Below, piece by piece: positions 15,909-25,488 of a DNA stretch of 64,000 bases. Every line of letters begins with the position of its first letter. Position 1 is the stretch's first letter. The position numbers were made by a program, and so were the translations under genes. The DNA lies in the NCBI GenBank assembly GCA_934274515.1, contig CAKQTC010000001.1, positions 173,499-237,498 on the forward strand, read 5' to 3'. A model generated the notes under the pieces. That model was not told where the DNA came from and made no database searches. It saw only the letters and a program-made list of their open reading frames with translations. This DNA comes from an uncultured Clostridia bacterium (GTDB taxonomy: Bacteria; Bacillota; Clostridia; Christensenellales; DTU072).

Positions 15909-16943
15909 ATGAAAATTCTCGTTACCGGCGGCGCGGGTTATATCGCGAGCCATACAAATTTAATCCTTCTTGAAAAAGGATACGAAGTCGTCGTCTTAGA
16001 CAATCTCTGCAACAGCAGCAAGGAAAGCGTAAGACGCGTTGAAAAAATGAGCGGAAAAACCGTTCGTTTTTACGAGGGCGATTGCCGCGATAAAGACTTA
16101 CTTCGTAAAATATTCGACGAAAACAAAATCGACGCGGTTATTCACTTCGCAGGACTTAAAGCCGTGGGCGAAAGTTGCGCAAAACCGCTCCTTTACTACA
16201 ATAATAACTTAGGAAGCAATCTCGCACTTGCCGAAGTTATGAGCGAAAAAGGCTGCAAAAATCTTGTTTTCAGTTCTTCTGCAACCGTCTATGGTATCCC
16301 AAAGTCCCTGCCTTTGACCGAAAAGAGCGAACTGGGCGTCACCGAAAAATATCCGCTTGGCGTAACCAACCCTTACGGCGCGACCAAACTTATGGGCGAA
16401 CAAATGTTTCGCGATTTTTACGCCGCGGACAATTCTTGGAACATAATGTTACTGCGTTATTTTAACCCGGTAGGCGCTCATCCGAGCGGCAATATCGGCG
16501 AAGACCCGCAAGGACTCCCGAACAATCTTATGCCCTACGTAAGTCAAGTGGCAGTAGGCAAACTTCCGTATTTGAACGTATTCGGTAACGATTATCCGAC
16601 GCACGACGGAACAGGCGTAAGGGATTATATTCACGTAGTCGACCTTGCGAGAGCGCACATACTCGCGCTAGAACATCTCGACGGTTGCGGCATAGGCGTA
16701 TATAACATCGGCACGGGCGTAGGCTATTCCGTACTCGATATGGTAAAGGCCTTTGAAAAAGCGTGCGGACACGAAATCCCCTACAAAATTTGTCCTAGAA
16801 GGGCGGGCGACGTTGCGGAATGTTATGCGAACTGCGACAAGGCCGAAAAAGAACTCGGGTTCAAAACGGAATTCGGACTTGAAGAAATGTGCCGCGACCT
16901 GTGGAAATGGCAATCTCGCAACCCGAACGGTTACAAAAACTAA
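15909..16943 (+). CDS. galE: UDP-glucose 4-epimerase
   Basis: GalE interconverts UDP-glucose and UDP-galactose with bound NAD, supplying sugar nucleotides for surface polymers and galactose use. The 344-residue SDR protein has the Rossmann motif GGAGYIASHT, the catalytic Ser/Thr in SSSATVYG, and the YGATK pair (Tyr and Lys). Substrate-domain landmarks MLLRYFNPVGAHPSG.IGEDP and GTGVRDYIHVVDLA are present. Length is normal. An AAGGAGG site precedes the ATG, and a terminator follows. Confidence 0.97.
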   Translation: MKILVTGGAGYIASHTNLILLEKGYEVVVLDNLCNSSKESVRRVEKMSGKTVRFYEGDCRDKDLLRKIFDENKIDAVIHFAGLKAVGESCAKPLLYYNNNLGSNLALAEVMSEKGCKNLVFSSSATVYGIPKSLPLTEKSELGVTEKYPLGVTNPYGATKLMGEQMFRDFYAADNSWNIMLLRYFNPVGAHPSGNIGEDPQGLPNNLMPYVSQVAVGKLPYLNVFGNDYPTHDGTGVRDYIHVVDLARAHILALEHLDGCGIGVYNIGTGVGYSVLDMVKAFEKACGHEIPYKICPRRAGDVAECYANCDKAEKELGFKTEFGLEEMCRDLWKWQSRNPNGYKN

Positions 16944-16961
16944 ACGAAAAACGCTTACAAA

Positions 16962-16992
16962 ACGGCGGAACGCGACGTTCTGCCGTTTTTTT
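16962..16992 (+). terminator. Terminator after galE
   Basis: ACGGC-G-GAACG, CGA loop, CGTTC-T-GCCGT, then a run of seven or more T. A TAGCCGCTTTTT duplication follows. Confidence 0.85.
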
Positions 16993-17065
16993 AGCCGCTT
17001 TTTTTAGCCGCTTTTTCGTAAAAAACGATATTACTTATTTTTACGCAAAAATAACGTTGCCGAAA

Positions 17066-17094
17066 TTGATTTTCGGTTTTTTTTGATGTATCAT
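17066..17094 (+). promoter_or_regulatory. Promoter for the amidohydrolase gene
   Basis: TTGATT, 17 bases, TATCAT, about 25 bases before the ATG at 17120, so the leader is very short. Confidence 0.65.
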
Positions 17095-17119
17095 ATACTG
17101 CGAATACGAAAGGAAAAAA

Positions 17120-17914
17120 ATGTACGAAATTTTTGATAGTCACGCTCATATTTACCCCGACAAAATCGCAAGCAAAGCCTCGACGGTTATCGGTCAATTT
17201 TACGATATTAAGATGAATTGCAACGGCTCGGTTGACGGTTTACTCTCTCTCGGGAAAAAGGCAGGCATAAGCCGTTATCTCGTCCACTCGGTGGCGACTG
17301 TTCCTCATCAAGTCAAGTCGATTAACCGTTTTATTTCAGAGCAAACTTCTCTACATCCGGAGTTTATCGGATTTATGACTTTGCACCCGGATATGACGGT
17401 CGCCGAGATTGAAGATGAACTAAGTTTTTGCCTTCGCGCAGGGTTTCGCGGAATCAAACTGCATCCCGATTTTCAAAAATTCGCCATAAATTCGCCCAAC
17501 GCAAGAAAAATATACGACGTTGCCTGTCCTTATTTCCCTATTCTTTTTCACACCGGCGACGTGCGATATAACTATTCGCACCCCGAATTTCTTGCCGAGA
17601 TAGCAAAAGACTACCCTTCTGCACGGTTTATCGGAGCGCATTTCGGCGGTTACAGTTGTTGGAAACAGGCTCGCGAAGCATACAAAGGCTTAAACAACGT
17701 GTTTTTCGACACTTCTTCGTCCCTTCCGTTTCTGCCGCCCGACAAAGCGGCGCGTCTGATACGCGAGATGGGTTCGGAACGGTTCTTTTTCGGAACGGAC
17801 TACCCGATGTGGCTCCCCGACGAAGAAATCGCGCGTTTTCTTGCTCTCGACCTTACCGAAACAGAACGCGAAAATATTTTGTCTAAAAACCTCTCCGCAT
17901 TTTTAGAACTATAA
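17120..17914 (+). CDS. Amidohydrolase-2-type metal-dependent hydrolase
   Basis: The 264-residue TIM-barrel protein opens with FDSHAHIYPDK, giving the HxH metal pair. Further family markers are GFRGIKLHPDFQKF (conserved His and Lys), LFHTGD, FIGAHFGG, and near the C-end FFGTDYPMWLP with the catalytic Asp. This is the COG2159 type, whose members decarboxylate or hydrolyse small aromatic or carboxylic compounds; the substrate here cannot be told. It has its own promoter and a bidirectional terminator, so it stands alone. AAAGGA lies seven bases before the ATG. Confidence 0.88.
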   Translation: MYEIFDSHAHIYPDKIASKASTVIGQFYDIKMNCNGSVDGLLSLGKKAGISRYLVHSVATVPHQVKSINRFISEQTSLHPEFIGFMTLHPDMTVAEIEDELSFCLRAGFRGIKLHPDFQKFAINSPNARKIYDVACPYFPILFHTGDVRYNYSHPEFLAEIAKDYPSARFIGAHFGGYSCWKQAREAYKGLNNVFFDTSSSLPFLPPDKAARLIREMGSERFFFGTDYPMWLPDEEIARFLALDLTETERENILSKNLSAFLEL

Positions 17915-17959
17915 AGTTTAACCTTAAACCTTATTATACGCGCATCGCGCGCGCGTGAA

Positions 17960-17987
17960 AAAACGGTTTTCTCTCGAAAACCGTTTT
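17960..17987. terminator. Bidirectional terminator
   Basis: A 12-base perfect stem AAAACGGTTTTC / GAAAACCGTTTT with a TCTC loop, between the plus-strand amidohydrolase and the minus-strand gene ending at 18027. Confidence 0.85.
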
Positions 17988-18026
17988 CATATCGTGGTTT
18001 ATTCTTTTTCAAAACCCGACCGCTTT

Positions 18027-18536
18027 TTATTTTTCGAAATAGCCAACCGCCAAACACAACGCTATCGCAAGCAGTACGTTCTGCCCGTCGGGTATGCGCG
18101 CGTTTACTAATTTGTCGTACAACGGGTGCGCGACCGCCTGAACGAGGGTTTCGGGTTTTACCGTGTTTTTCGCTTTGATAAAAATTTCATACTGCGCGTC
18201 CGACGCGTTACCGAAAAATATGAGTTCGCCGAGCGTTCTCTCTTTTTCGACGTTTAACTTTTCATCTCGTTCTCTACGGCGTTTTCTTTTTTTATTTTCC
18301 GTCGGTTTAACGAATTTTACCCCGTCGCCGTTCCGTTCGAGCGCGACGCTTCCGCCGTCTGCCAACGCGACGACTACCTGCGTTTCGTTTTTATCGATTT
18401 GCGCCACGGGTTTACCCGTATTGTTAAATATTATCAACCCGTTTTTTACGGGCGACAACCTAAACAACGGTACGTCGTTCGGTAAAATCGCTTCCTTCGT
18501 AAGATATTCCGCCCTTCTCGGCAAAGTCAGTATCAT
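18027..18536 (-). CDS. Small protein translationally coupled to a sugar symporter
   Basis: The 169-residue protein starts within the stop of the symporter gene (TAATG) with GGAGG just upstream, so the two are co-translated. Residues 1-75 look all-beta (short strands with alternating hydrophobic residues and Gly turns, such as GLIIFNNTGKPVAQIDKN), with a faint resemblance to tubby/LURP-type domains. A very basic linker KKRKRRRERDEK is near 85, followed by a helical domain; the end ILLAIALCLAVGYF-type stretch (NVLLAIALCLAVGYFEK) could be a weak membrane helix or a buried one. I do not recognise the family. Coupling suggests a role in control or assembly of the symporter. Confidence 0.75.
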   Translation of the reverse strand: MILTLPRRAEYLTKEAILPNDVPLFRLSPVKNGLIIFNNTGKPVAQIDKNETQVVVALADGGSVALERNGDGVKFVKPTENKKRKRRRERDEKLNVEKERTLGELIFFGNASDAQYEIFIKAKNTVKPETLVQAVAHPLYDKLVNARIPDGQNVLLAIALCLAVGYFEK

Positions 18537-20056
18537 TATTCCTCCGATACGCCGTTATTCGTTTCGTCACGAGTTTCCGTTTCGATTTCTCCGTTTTCCG
18601 CGAGTTCTTTCGCTTTTTTTCTTTCTTTGATTATCGCAACCGCCTCTTGTTGTTCTTTTTCGTTAAACTTATAGAACAGCAACGGAATTACGGTAAGGAA
18701 GAACGAGATAGCCGCCACCAAAACGAGTATTGTCCACATTTTGTCTTTGCCTGCTGCGGTTACCGACGACGGGTCGTTTGCTTCCACGCCTGCCATATAA
18801 TACGCCAACACGCCGACAAACGCGCCTACCGCCATACCTATCTTGTTCATAAACGTCTGCATCGCAAAGCAAATACCTTCCGCTCTTTCCCCGGTTTTCA
18901 TTTCGAGATATTCTACGGTATCGCCTATCATAGCGTAAGTGACGATATTCCCTATTCCGCTCGGAACGCCCGCAACGACAAGCGCGAGCATAAGTATTAC
19001 GGTAGTCACCGTACTGGTGTAGTTACCTTTATCGAAAGCAATACCGACGATAAACGCGACAAGCATCGCTATTCCGCCTGCGACGTGCGACCAAATATAA
19101 GTGTTTCTCTTGCCGAATTTTTTGGTAAACAGCGGCACGAGCAGCGACGCGATAAGTCCGCCGGGAACTACCGCCATACTAAACAGTACGTACACCGATT
19201 CTTTCATCATAACGTATTTTGCAAAATACAAACCGCCGGTATAAGTAAACAACATTCTCGCCGCGCCTAAGATACCCGAAAGGACTATGAGCATAAGCGG
19301 TTTATTCTTAAACAAAAGTTTCAAATTATGTTTAAGCGACGGCGGATTTTCTTCCGTTTGGTTACGTTCTACCGTATTTTTGAACCCTATAAAGAACATC
19401 GGTAACGAAACGATTACGCATACGATAGCGATTACGAAGTAAATAGTTCTTAGTTTTTCTCCGGTTGCTTCGGGCGACAAACCTTTCGTTAGATTATCCG
19501 TAATAAGCGGCACGATTATAGTAACGAGTCCTGCGCCGGCGGTACAGAACAGACGTGCTATTGTCAGAAGATTTCCGCGCCTGTACGTGTCGTTGCTCAT
19601 CGCGGTGGACAATCCCCAGTAAGGAACGTCCGCCACCGTATAAATCATACCCCACAGAACGTACACTACGCTTATAGCGGCAAAACCGCCTTTACTGTTC
19701 GGGTACCACGGCAAGAAACATAGCACTGTCATAGCCGCTATCGGAAAAGCCATCCATTTAAGATACGGTCTGCATTTGCCCCATTTCGTTCTTGTCCTGT
19801 CCACGATAGAACCCATTATCGGGTCGTTTAACGCGTCGAAAATTCTCGCAAACAGCATTAAAAACGCTACCGACAGCGCGCCGAAACCTATTGCGTCCGT
19901 CATAAACACGGTGAGATACGATCCGATTATCGTACAAATTATGTTTTGTCCGAAACCGCATATCGAAAAACTCAACGCTTCTTTTGACTGCATTTCGCCG
20001 TCCCCGGGGGTTGCGCCGAAAATTTTGTCCCAGAACTTCTTTTTCGTCTGCTCCAT
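18536..20056 (-). CDS. GPH-family glycoside/pentoside/hexuronide:cation symporter
   Basis: The roughly 506-residue protein has 12 helices and the MelB/GPH hallmarks: an N-terminal FGQNIICTIIGSYLTVFMTD helix, the loop DPIMGSIVDRTRTKWGKCRPYL between helices two and three (conserved Asp-Pro, Asp-Arg-Thr), and LLFKNKPLMLIVLSG mid-protein. These carriers take up sugars with Na+ or H+. The start at MEQTKKKFWDK (ATG 20056) has AAGGAAAAGG five bases upstream; an in-frame TTG further up is part of that site. A long acidic C-tail (AENGEIETETRDETN) is present. No glycosidase gene lies nearby to hint at the sugar. Confidence 0.92.
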   Translation of the reverse strand: MEQTKKKFWDKIFGATPGDGEMQSKEALSFSICGFGQNIICTIIGSYLTVFMTDAIGFGALSVAFLMLFARIFDALNDPIMGSIVDRTRTKWGKCRPYLKWMAFPIAAMTVLCFLPWYPNSKGGFAAISVVYVLWGMIYTVADVPYWGLSTAMSNDTYRRGNLLTIARLFCTAGAGLVTIIVPLITDNLTKGLSPEATGEKLRTIYFVIAIVCVIVSLPMFFIGFKNTVERNQTEENPPSLKHNLKLLFKNKPLMLIVLSGILGAARMLFTYTGGLYFAKYVMMKESVYVLFSMAVVPGGLIASLLVPLFTKKFGKRNTYIWSHVAGGIAMLVAFIVGIAFDKGNYTSTVTTVILMLALVVAGVPSGIGNIVTYAMIGDTVEYLEMKTGERAEGICFAMQTFMNKIGMAVGAFVGVLAYYMAGVEANDPSSVTAAGKDKMWTILVLVAAISFFLTVIPLLFYKFNEKEQQEAVAIIKERKKAKELAENGEIETETRDETNNGVSEE

Positions 20057-20126
20057 TGTTACCTTTTCCTTCAATTTTTTATTTCGCGCATTTCGCGATT
20101 AAACCTTGTTGCGTTCGTTAAGACGC

Positions 20127-23100
20127 TTACGCCCACCTATGGTGTCTTCTTCTGCTTCTCATTCTTTCTTTTTTCGCTTTGTTTCCGCCGCCGAACACTA
20201 TTCCGAGCGCAATGAGAATAATGATTACGAAAATTCCGACGCATATCCAAATAACGACGGGCGAAGTCTTTATTACTTTTTCTTTCGCGAACACAAAATC
20301 TTCGAGTTTGGTCGCTTTCGTTTTATATACGCCGTTTTCGTAAGTAAACTTTAACTCGCCGTACCCGTTTTCTCCGTATCCGAACAGTTTCAAATCGTCC
20401 GAAAACTTGAATTCTTTGGTTTTTAACCTTATCTCGTACGTCGGATATTCCGCTCTGTATTCCGCGCCGTCAAGATATATCTGCACGTCGAACGAAGATA
20501 TTATTTCGTATCGTTTCCCCTCGTTTTTATTTTCGAGATTTTGTTTAAGCGTCGTTTTCTTTTCTTCGGTAGCCGCTTTGTACACCAAATACAGTTCCGG
20601 CAGAACCCCGTACGGACAATCGTTTTCGTCAAACGTGACGCCGACTACGTTCCCGGTAAGACTGCTGCTTTCTATCGTAAGCGTTCCTATCGTGAGCGTC
20701 GCTAGAAGTTCGAGCGTATTATAGTTTTTCGCGCTTACCGTCGCCTTAAATACATACGTTCCCTTGTCAACGAAATAATCTTTGTCGTAAACTACGGTTA
20801 CGTTCGGCCATTTCGTTTTGTCGTATGCGACTTCTATCGTGTGCCTTTCTCCGTCGTACAACACCTTTTTATCGCTAAACGAAAACCCTTCGAGCGTATC
20901 CGGGTGAACGGTATAAACGCTGTCCCCGTACGATATGGCAAAGTTTTTCGTATCGCCGTTATAGATTATGCTTATCGGATAATCGCCTGCGTCCGACGTC
21001 CTGTCTACGTTTACGCTCGCTTTCGTCGCCGCTTTGATTATCTCGGTTATTTCTTCGAGGTCCTCTCTCGAAAACTCCGACGCGTTCGCTCCTAACGACA
21101 CGGCGACGGTTATTTCGCCTTGGTTCTCGGCTCCGTAAATTTGCCCGAAACTTACGGCATAAACGGTTATTTCCGCCGGTAAAACTTCGACGTAACCTTG
21201 AACGAACTCGAATTCGTAACACCGATTAAGTTCTTCTAATTCGTTTTTTCCGCCATCCTTGACATACGGTTCTATCGCGTATTCGCCTACCGTCGTGCGT
21301 TTTGCGGCAACCGACCTTACCTTCAAACAATTTCTTAACAGCAAGTCGTCCCCGTCAAGTATTTTACCGTCGATTTTTATCGCGGATACGAGCGTTTCGT
21401 CCTTTTCTTCGTCCGCATAATAGTATTTTTGTTTAATCGGCGCAACTACGCGAATTTTGCTCTTCACTATTTCTAATTGCGCGCTGTTTTCAAACGTGAT
21501 TTCGTATTCGAACTCTTCGTCGTCGGCAACGATTTCGTAATATTCTTTGTTCCCTGCCGCCGCGGTGCCGTCCGCGTACACGGTGTATATCCCGGGGAAT
21601 AATTTTCTTACGTCGATACGCTCTCTCGTCGTTTCTTCGCCTACGGTAACCTTAAACAACTCGACTCTTCCGTCGAATTTTTTTAGTTCAGCAATAGGTA
21701 ACGTATAATCCGTACCCGAAATTTTTATTCGTTTTATCAATTTCGTAAAATCAACCGTTTCGGAATACGGGGAAACGACCGTGTTGCCGAGCGTCAACGT
21801 TACTCCAGCCTTGATTGCGGTAAACTCTACGGAAACTTGTTTTTCTCCGTAAAATTCTTTACCGCGGACGTAATACGTTTCGCTTTCGTCGAAAAACGCG
21901 CCGATTTCCACGGGTTTATATCCGCTTTCGTCTTTAATGAAATATCCGTCGGACGAAACCTTAATCTCGTTACACTCGCTTACTTCCAGCGTATAGTATT
22001 TTTTGTCGGTTGCGGCGGTCGTATCCGACGTCGCGACAAACTCGTTTTCGATTTTTTCGTAACAGTTTTCGGGCAACTCGTCGCCTACGCTTACCGCTAC
22101 GGACGTATCGATGACGCGGTAATACTCTTTATTTTTCGCGTATTTTACGTCGGTGGTTTTTACATAACCGTTCACCGTTTTTTCATATACGTCGCCGTCG
22201 ATTATGTAGTTTATCCGTTTTTCGAGATACCCTTTTGTTGCAGAAAACAGGTAGTCGTACGAATTTGTTCCGCTCGTAAGCGTTTCGTTTTCGTCTTGCG
22301 GTCGGAACGAGCCGACGATGGGGTTTCCGTTATAAACGAACTTAACGTCGTCCGCCACGGCGGTCGTCGGCAACGGGTCTCCGGCAATAAGCGTAACTCC
22401 TCCGCTCGCGGTAGCCGTCAACGATATTTTCTTTGCCTCGACTTTTATTTCCACGCTTTCGGCGTCTTTATAATACGAATTCCCTTTCGCTTTTACGATT
22501 ACGGAAAACTCGCCTGCGGTTTTCGCTACGAACACGCCGTCCGATTTTTGCTCCGCGGCGGCGGTCCCTTCAATCACTTCGTAAACGAGTTTAACACCGG
22601 TCCCCGTCCCGTCCGAGGTTACGCTCGTCGCGCCGAGAGAAAACTCGCCGTTGACCGGCACCACTATCGACGTCGTTAGATTTGCGTTAAAATCGTCGAA
22701 TACGACGAACTGTTCCGTTTGGCTTTCGGTATCGACGACAAACAGCGGTATAACGACGGGGTCGAGTTTATAATTGCCGTCCACGCACTCCGCGCGCACG
22801 AAATACTCGCCCGTTTCGGTTATTCTCGACGGCAACGCTTTGGTTTCGTCGCCTTCTTTCGCGTCGCTCGCCGTTCTATACGCTTTCATCGACAAAATCC
22901 CCGTTTTCGCTCCGGTTATTTCGGGATCGGGCAACGATTCTCCGCGGTATACTCTTATTTGCTTTGTCGTCACTTCTATCGGTTTCGGCTCGATTGCGCC
23001 GTTCGCCGTCATTCGCTCGATAACGTAATTCGAAAAAACGGTTTCCGTTTCGGCGTCACGCCCGAGAAGTTTCGCATTGAAAACGGTTATCTCCTTGTCC

Positions 23101-25253
23101 GCTCCTGCGGCGGGGGTATCGTAAATCGCGCTTTCGTATGCAACCTCATATCCTTTTTCCGTCGCGGCGATAAGTTCGGTTTCGGTTTCTTCCGTGATTT
23201 GAATCTCGGTTATCGTTAAAGTCGCGACGGCAGTTTCGTCATAAATTTTCGTCGCTCCCGCAACTTTCTGCACGCTCGCCGTCACCGTCTTCGGATATAT
23301 GGTGATTTGCGGCGGGTTTTCGGTTTTTATAACAGGGGCAAACCTATCGAAAAGCGTTTGGTCGTTTAACGACAACGTTACTTTCCTCACGCCGCTGTTT
23401 TTATCGTCCGCTTTTGCCGTAACGGAGCGCAATGCGATTACGTCGCCTGCCGCTCCCGTAACGTCGAGTTCCGCGTCCTCGTCGCCGATTACGGTAACGT
23501 CGTCCGTTCCGTCGTATTGCCTGCTTTCAAATTTAATTTCCGCGCTTTTCGCGTTAATAAAAGACCTTAATATAAGCGTGGACGGCGTAATCGCCGCTTT
23601 TGCTCCGCTAATCGGCGTTTTTTCGTCAAACGTATAATTACCGCTCTCTTCTCGGCAGTTCTTAGCAAGAACGTAGGTGTTTCCCTTCGTTCTGCCGTAT
23701 TCCGCGCCGCCACACTCGACAGAGATCTCCTGCGCGCCTACGCCGATAAATTTAAGCCCTTCGAGCGTATCGACGAACTTCCCGTTTTCGGCAAAAATTT
23801 TCGTCCCGTCGTATACTTTATCGAACGACGATTCCCCGCGGTAAACGACTTCGGTTATTTTCTTAGGCTTAATCGTGATTTTCCCCGTCGGAACATACTC
23901 GCCGTCGCCCGCCGAGAATTCGTATTCGCCCGCGTCAACGGGTTTCTTTCCGTCGTCGAGTTTTGCTCCGCTTTTATAATAATCGACGCTCGCCCCGTCC
24001 GTTACGGGTACGGGATTTCCTCTTGCGTCAAGCGTCTTGAACGCGACTATTAGACTTTCCGCTGTCTTTTCTTCTCCGTCGTACTCGTACTCCCCGTCGT
24101 TTATCGCATACAAAACGCCGTCTTTTGCATTGACCGCGGTAATCGGGTTCTTCTCCTTGTCAAATCCTTTAACCGAAAAGTTTTTTGACGAAAAATCGAC
24201 GGCATACGGCTCGTCGTCGCCTTTTTTATAGATGGTTTTCGTTTCTATTTCTTTTGCGGTAAAACTTTCTCCGTCGTCGGATAAAAACTTAACGCCGTAA
24301 AACGCAACGCAGTCGTTGTTATACAACGCGAAACCGCCCGTAGCCTTAACGGATTTCGGCCATATCTTCCAAATTTTTTTGAACGACGCGATTTTTTCGT
24401 TGCGGTCGCCGTACACGTCTACGTAAAGAACGTATTCTCCCGAATTTACAGGCTCCACCATAGTATCGGGGTCGCTCGACATCGCTGCGCGAACGCGATG
24501 ATAGTACCCTAACGTCGTGGCGGAAACAACGGATAATTCCGGATAACGCGCATAGCCGCAGTAATCGGTATTCACCGTGCTAGTGTTTTCGTCGTAAGAA
24601 ACGTTTTCTCCGAATTTAAGGTCAAACCTCGCGCCCGAATAATCGCTCGTCGAAGTCGCTTTAAGTGCGACGTCATGAGCAAAATATATACCGCCGTCCT
24701 TTATTCCTTGCGAATAATATACGGTGAAAACAAACCGAACGTAAGCGACTTTTCCTTTGAGTAAAAGCGTGGCTTTTCTCCAAACCGCCTGTTCCGTTCC
24801 GCTGTCGCTTACGTCAACGTAGTCGGACAAAACGTATTTTTCCCCGTCGGCGGAAACGTACGCCGATATGCGATTCGGTACGGTCGATTTTTGTCTTGTA
24901 AAATATCGAACTTCCGCTTCGTAGTCGGTAGCGAAAATTTGCAACCGCGGCGAAGTAACGGACGCGTCCATCGAATACTGCTCGTCTTTCGTAGCGGCAT
25001 TTTCATAATAAAACGCCGAGCGTCCGTCAAAAGTAACCGTTTCAAACTCGGACGCGTTTAGATAAGTTTGTTTTTCCCATTCCCCGACGGATACGTCAAT
25101 CGAAACGGAATGCGGTTCCGTCGCGGGAGCAAACTTAATTCCGCCTTTTTTTTCGCTCGGTACGGCAATGAACGCGAGCAGGATAATTACCGCCGCCAAA
25201 CCTGCCCAAAAAAGTATTTTCGATATTTTCAATACGTGCGAACGCGTAAACAT
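20127..25253 (-). CDS. Giant surface protein with MBG/YDG-type repeats, membrane-anchored
   Basis: The 1708-residue protein starts with a signal/anchor helix (about 10-30) and ends with a helix (about 1665-1690) and a basic tail ERMRSRRRHHRWA, so it spans the wall from the membrane. There is no LPxTG signal. Residues of about 45-210 form a beta-sandwich-like domain (carbohydrate-binding type by appearance). Many Ig-like repeats follow with the YDG/MBG marks: KVYDGTKIF, RQYDGTDDV, KIYDETAVA, EYEYDGEEK, KVLYDGERH, each before a strand ending in a TV or TL pair. Repeated blocks ending in NKEYYRV or DKKYYTLEV are shorter internal duplications. Such proteins serve in adhesion or ligand display. 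It has its own promoter; GGAG lies 12 bases before the ATG. Confidence 0.85.
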   Translation of the reverse strand: MFTRSHVLKISKILFWAGLAAVIILLAFIAVPSEKKGGIKFAPATEPHSVSIDVSVGEWEKQTYLNASEFETVTFDGRSAFYYENAATKDEQYSMDASVTSPRLQIFATDYEAEVRYFTRQKSTVPNRISAYVSADGEKYVLSDYVDVSDSGTEQAVWRKATLLLKGKVAYVRFVFTVYYSQGIKDGGIYFAHDVALKATSTSDYSGARFDLKFGENVSYDENTSTVNTDYCGYARYPELSVVSATTLGYYHRVRAAMSSDPDTMVEPVNSGEYVLYVDVYGDRNEKIASFKKIWKIWPKSVKATGGFALYNNDCVAFYGVKFLSDDGESFTAKEIETKTIYKKGDDEPYAVDFSSKNFSVKGFDKEKNPITAVNAKDGVLYAINDGEYEYDGEEKTAESLIVAFKTLDARGNPVPVTDGASVDYYKSGAKLDDGKKPVDAGEYEFSAGDGEYVPTGKITIKPKKITEVVYRGESSFDKVYDGTKIFAENGKFVDTLEGLKFIGVGAQEISVECGGAEYGRTKGNTYVLAKNCREESGNYTFDEKTPISGAKAAITPSTLILRSFINAKSAEIKFESRQYDGTDDVTVIGDEDAELDVTGAAGDVIALRSVTAKADDKNSGVRKVTLSLNDQTLFDRFAPVIKTENPPQITIYPKTVTASVQKVAGATKIYDETAVATLTITEIQITEETETELIAATEKGYEVAYESAIYDTPAAGADKEITVFNAKLLGRDAETETVFSNYVIERMTANGAIEPKPIEVTTKQIRVYRGESLPDPEITGAKTGILSMKAYRTASDAKEGDETKALPSRITETGEYFVRAECVDGNYKLDPVVIPLFVVDTESQTEQFVVFDDFNANLTTSIVVPVNGEFSLGATSVTSDGTGTGVKLVYEVIEGTAAAEQKSDGVFVAKTAGEFSVIVKAKGNSYYKDAESVEIKVEAKKISLTATASGGVTLIAGDPLPTTAVADDVKFVYNGNPIVGSFRPQDENETLTSGTNSYDYLFSATKGYLEKRINYIIDGDVYEKTVNGYVKTTDVKYAKNKEYYRVIDTSVAVSVGDELPENCYEKIENEFVATSDTTAATDKKYYTLEVSECNEIKVSSDGYFIKDESGYKPVEIGAFFDESETYYVRGKEFYGEKQVSVEFTAIKAGVTLTLGNTVVSPYSETVDFTKLIKRIKISGTDYTLPIAELKKFDGRVELFKVTVGEETTRERIDVRKLFPGIYTVYADGTAAAGNKEYYEIVADDEEFEYEITFENSAQLEIVKSKIRVVAPIKQKYYYADEEKDETLVSAIKIDGKILDGDDLLLRNCLKVRSVAAKRTTVGEYAIEPYVKDGGKNELEELNRCYEFEFVQGYVEVLPAEITVYAVSFGQIYGAENQGEITVAVSLGANASEFSREDLEEITEIIKAATKASVNVDRTSDAGDYPISIIYNGDTKNFAISYGDSVYTVHPDTLEGFSFSDKKVLYDGERHTIEVAYDKTKWPNVTVVYDKDYFVDKGTYVFKATVSAKNYNTLELLATLTIGTLTIESSSLTGNVVGVTFDENDCPYGVLPELYLVYKAATEEKKTTLKQNLENKNEGKRYEIISSFDVQIYLDGAEYRAEYPTYEIRLKTKEFKFSDDLKLFGYGENGYGELKFTYENGVYKTKATKLEDFVFAKEKVIKTSPVVIWICVGIFVIIILIALGIVFGGGNKAKKERMRSRRRHHRWA

Positions 25254-25334
25254 AATTCTATTTTAACTCCGTACTTCGTGCGTGCGCGTGCTTACGCGCG
25301 CCATTACTGCGTATAACTATTTTTATACTAATAT

Positions 25335-25363
25335 AGTATACCATAAGACTTATCGATTGACAA
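25335..25363 (-). promoter_or_regulatory. Promoter of the giant surface protein gene
   Basis: Minus strand TTGTCA, 17 bases, TATACT, about 80 bases before the ATG at 25253. Confidence 0.75.
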
Positions 25364-25431
25364 TACCCCAAATTTCCTCGCTCGATTTGAAAACAAACTC
25401 CTCTTACAACGGAAAATTTTTTCTTAAATCG

Positions 25432-25464
25432 AAAAAACCGCTTGCCATAAGGCAAACGGTTTTT
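25432..25464 (-). terminator. Terminator of the small Cys/Lys-rich gene
   Basis: AAAAAACCG-C-TTGCC, ATAA loop, GGCAA-A-CGGTTTTT; the A run on the left gives the U tail for the minus strand. Confidence 0.85.
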
Positions 25465-25488
25465 CGCTTTTTTAAGGTTTGTTTTCGC

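Noticed and set aside
17800..18057. 85-codon minus-strand frame between the amidohydrolase and its neighbour
   Set aside because: It overlaps the real coding sequences on both sides and the bidirectional terminator, and lacks a ribosome site.
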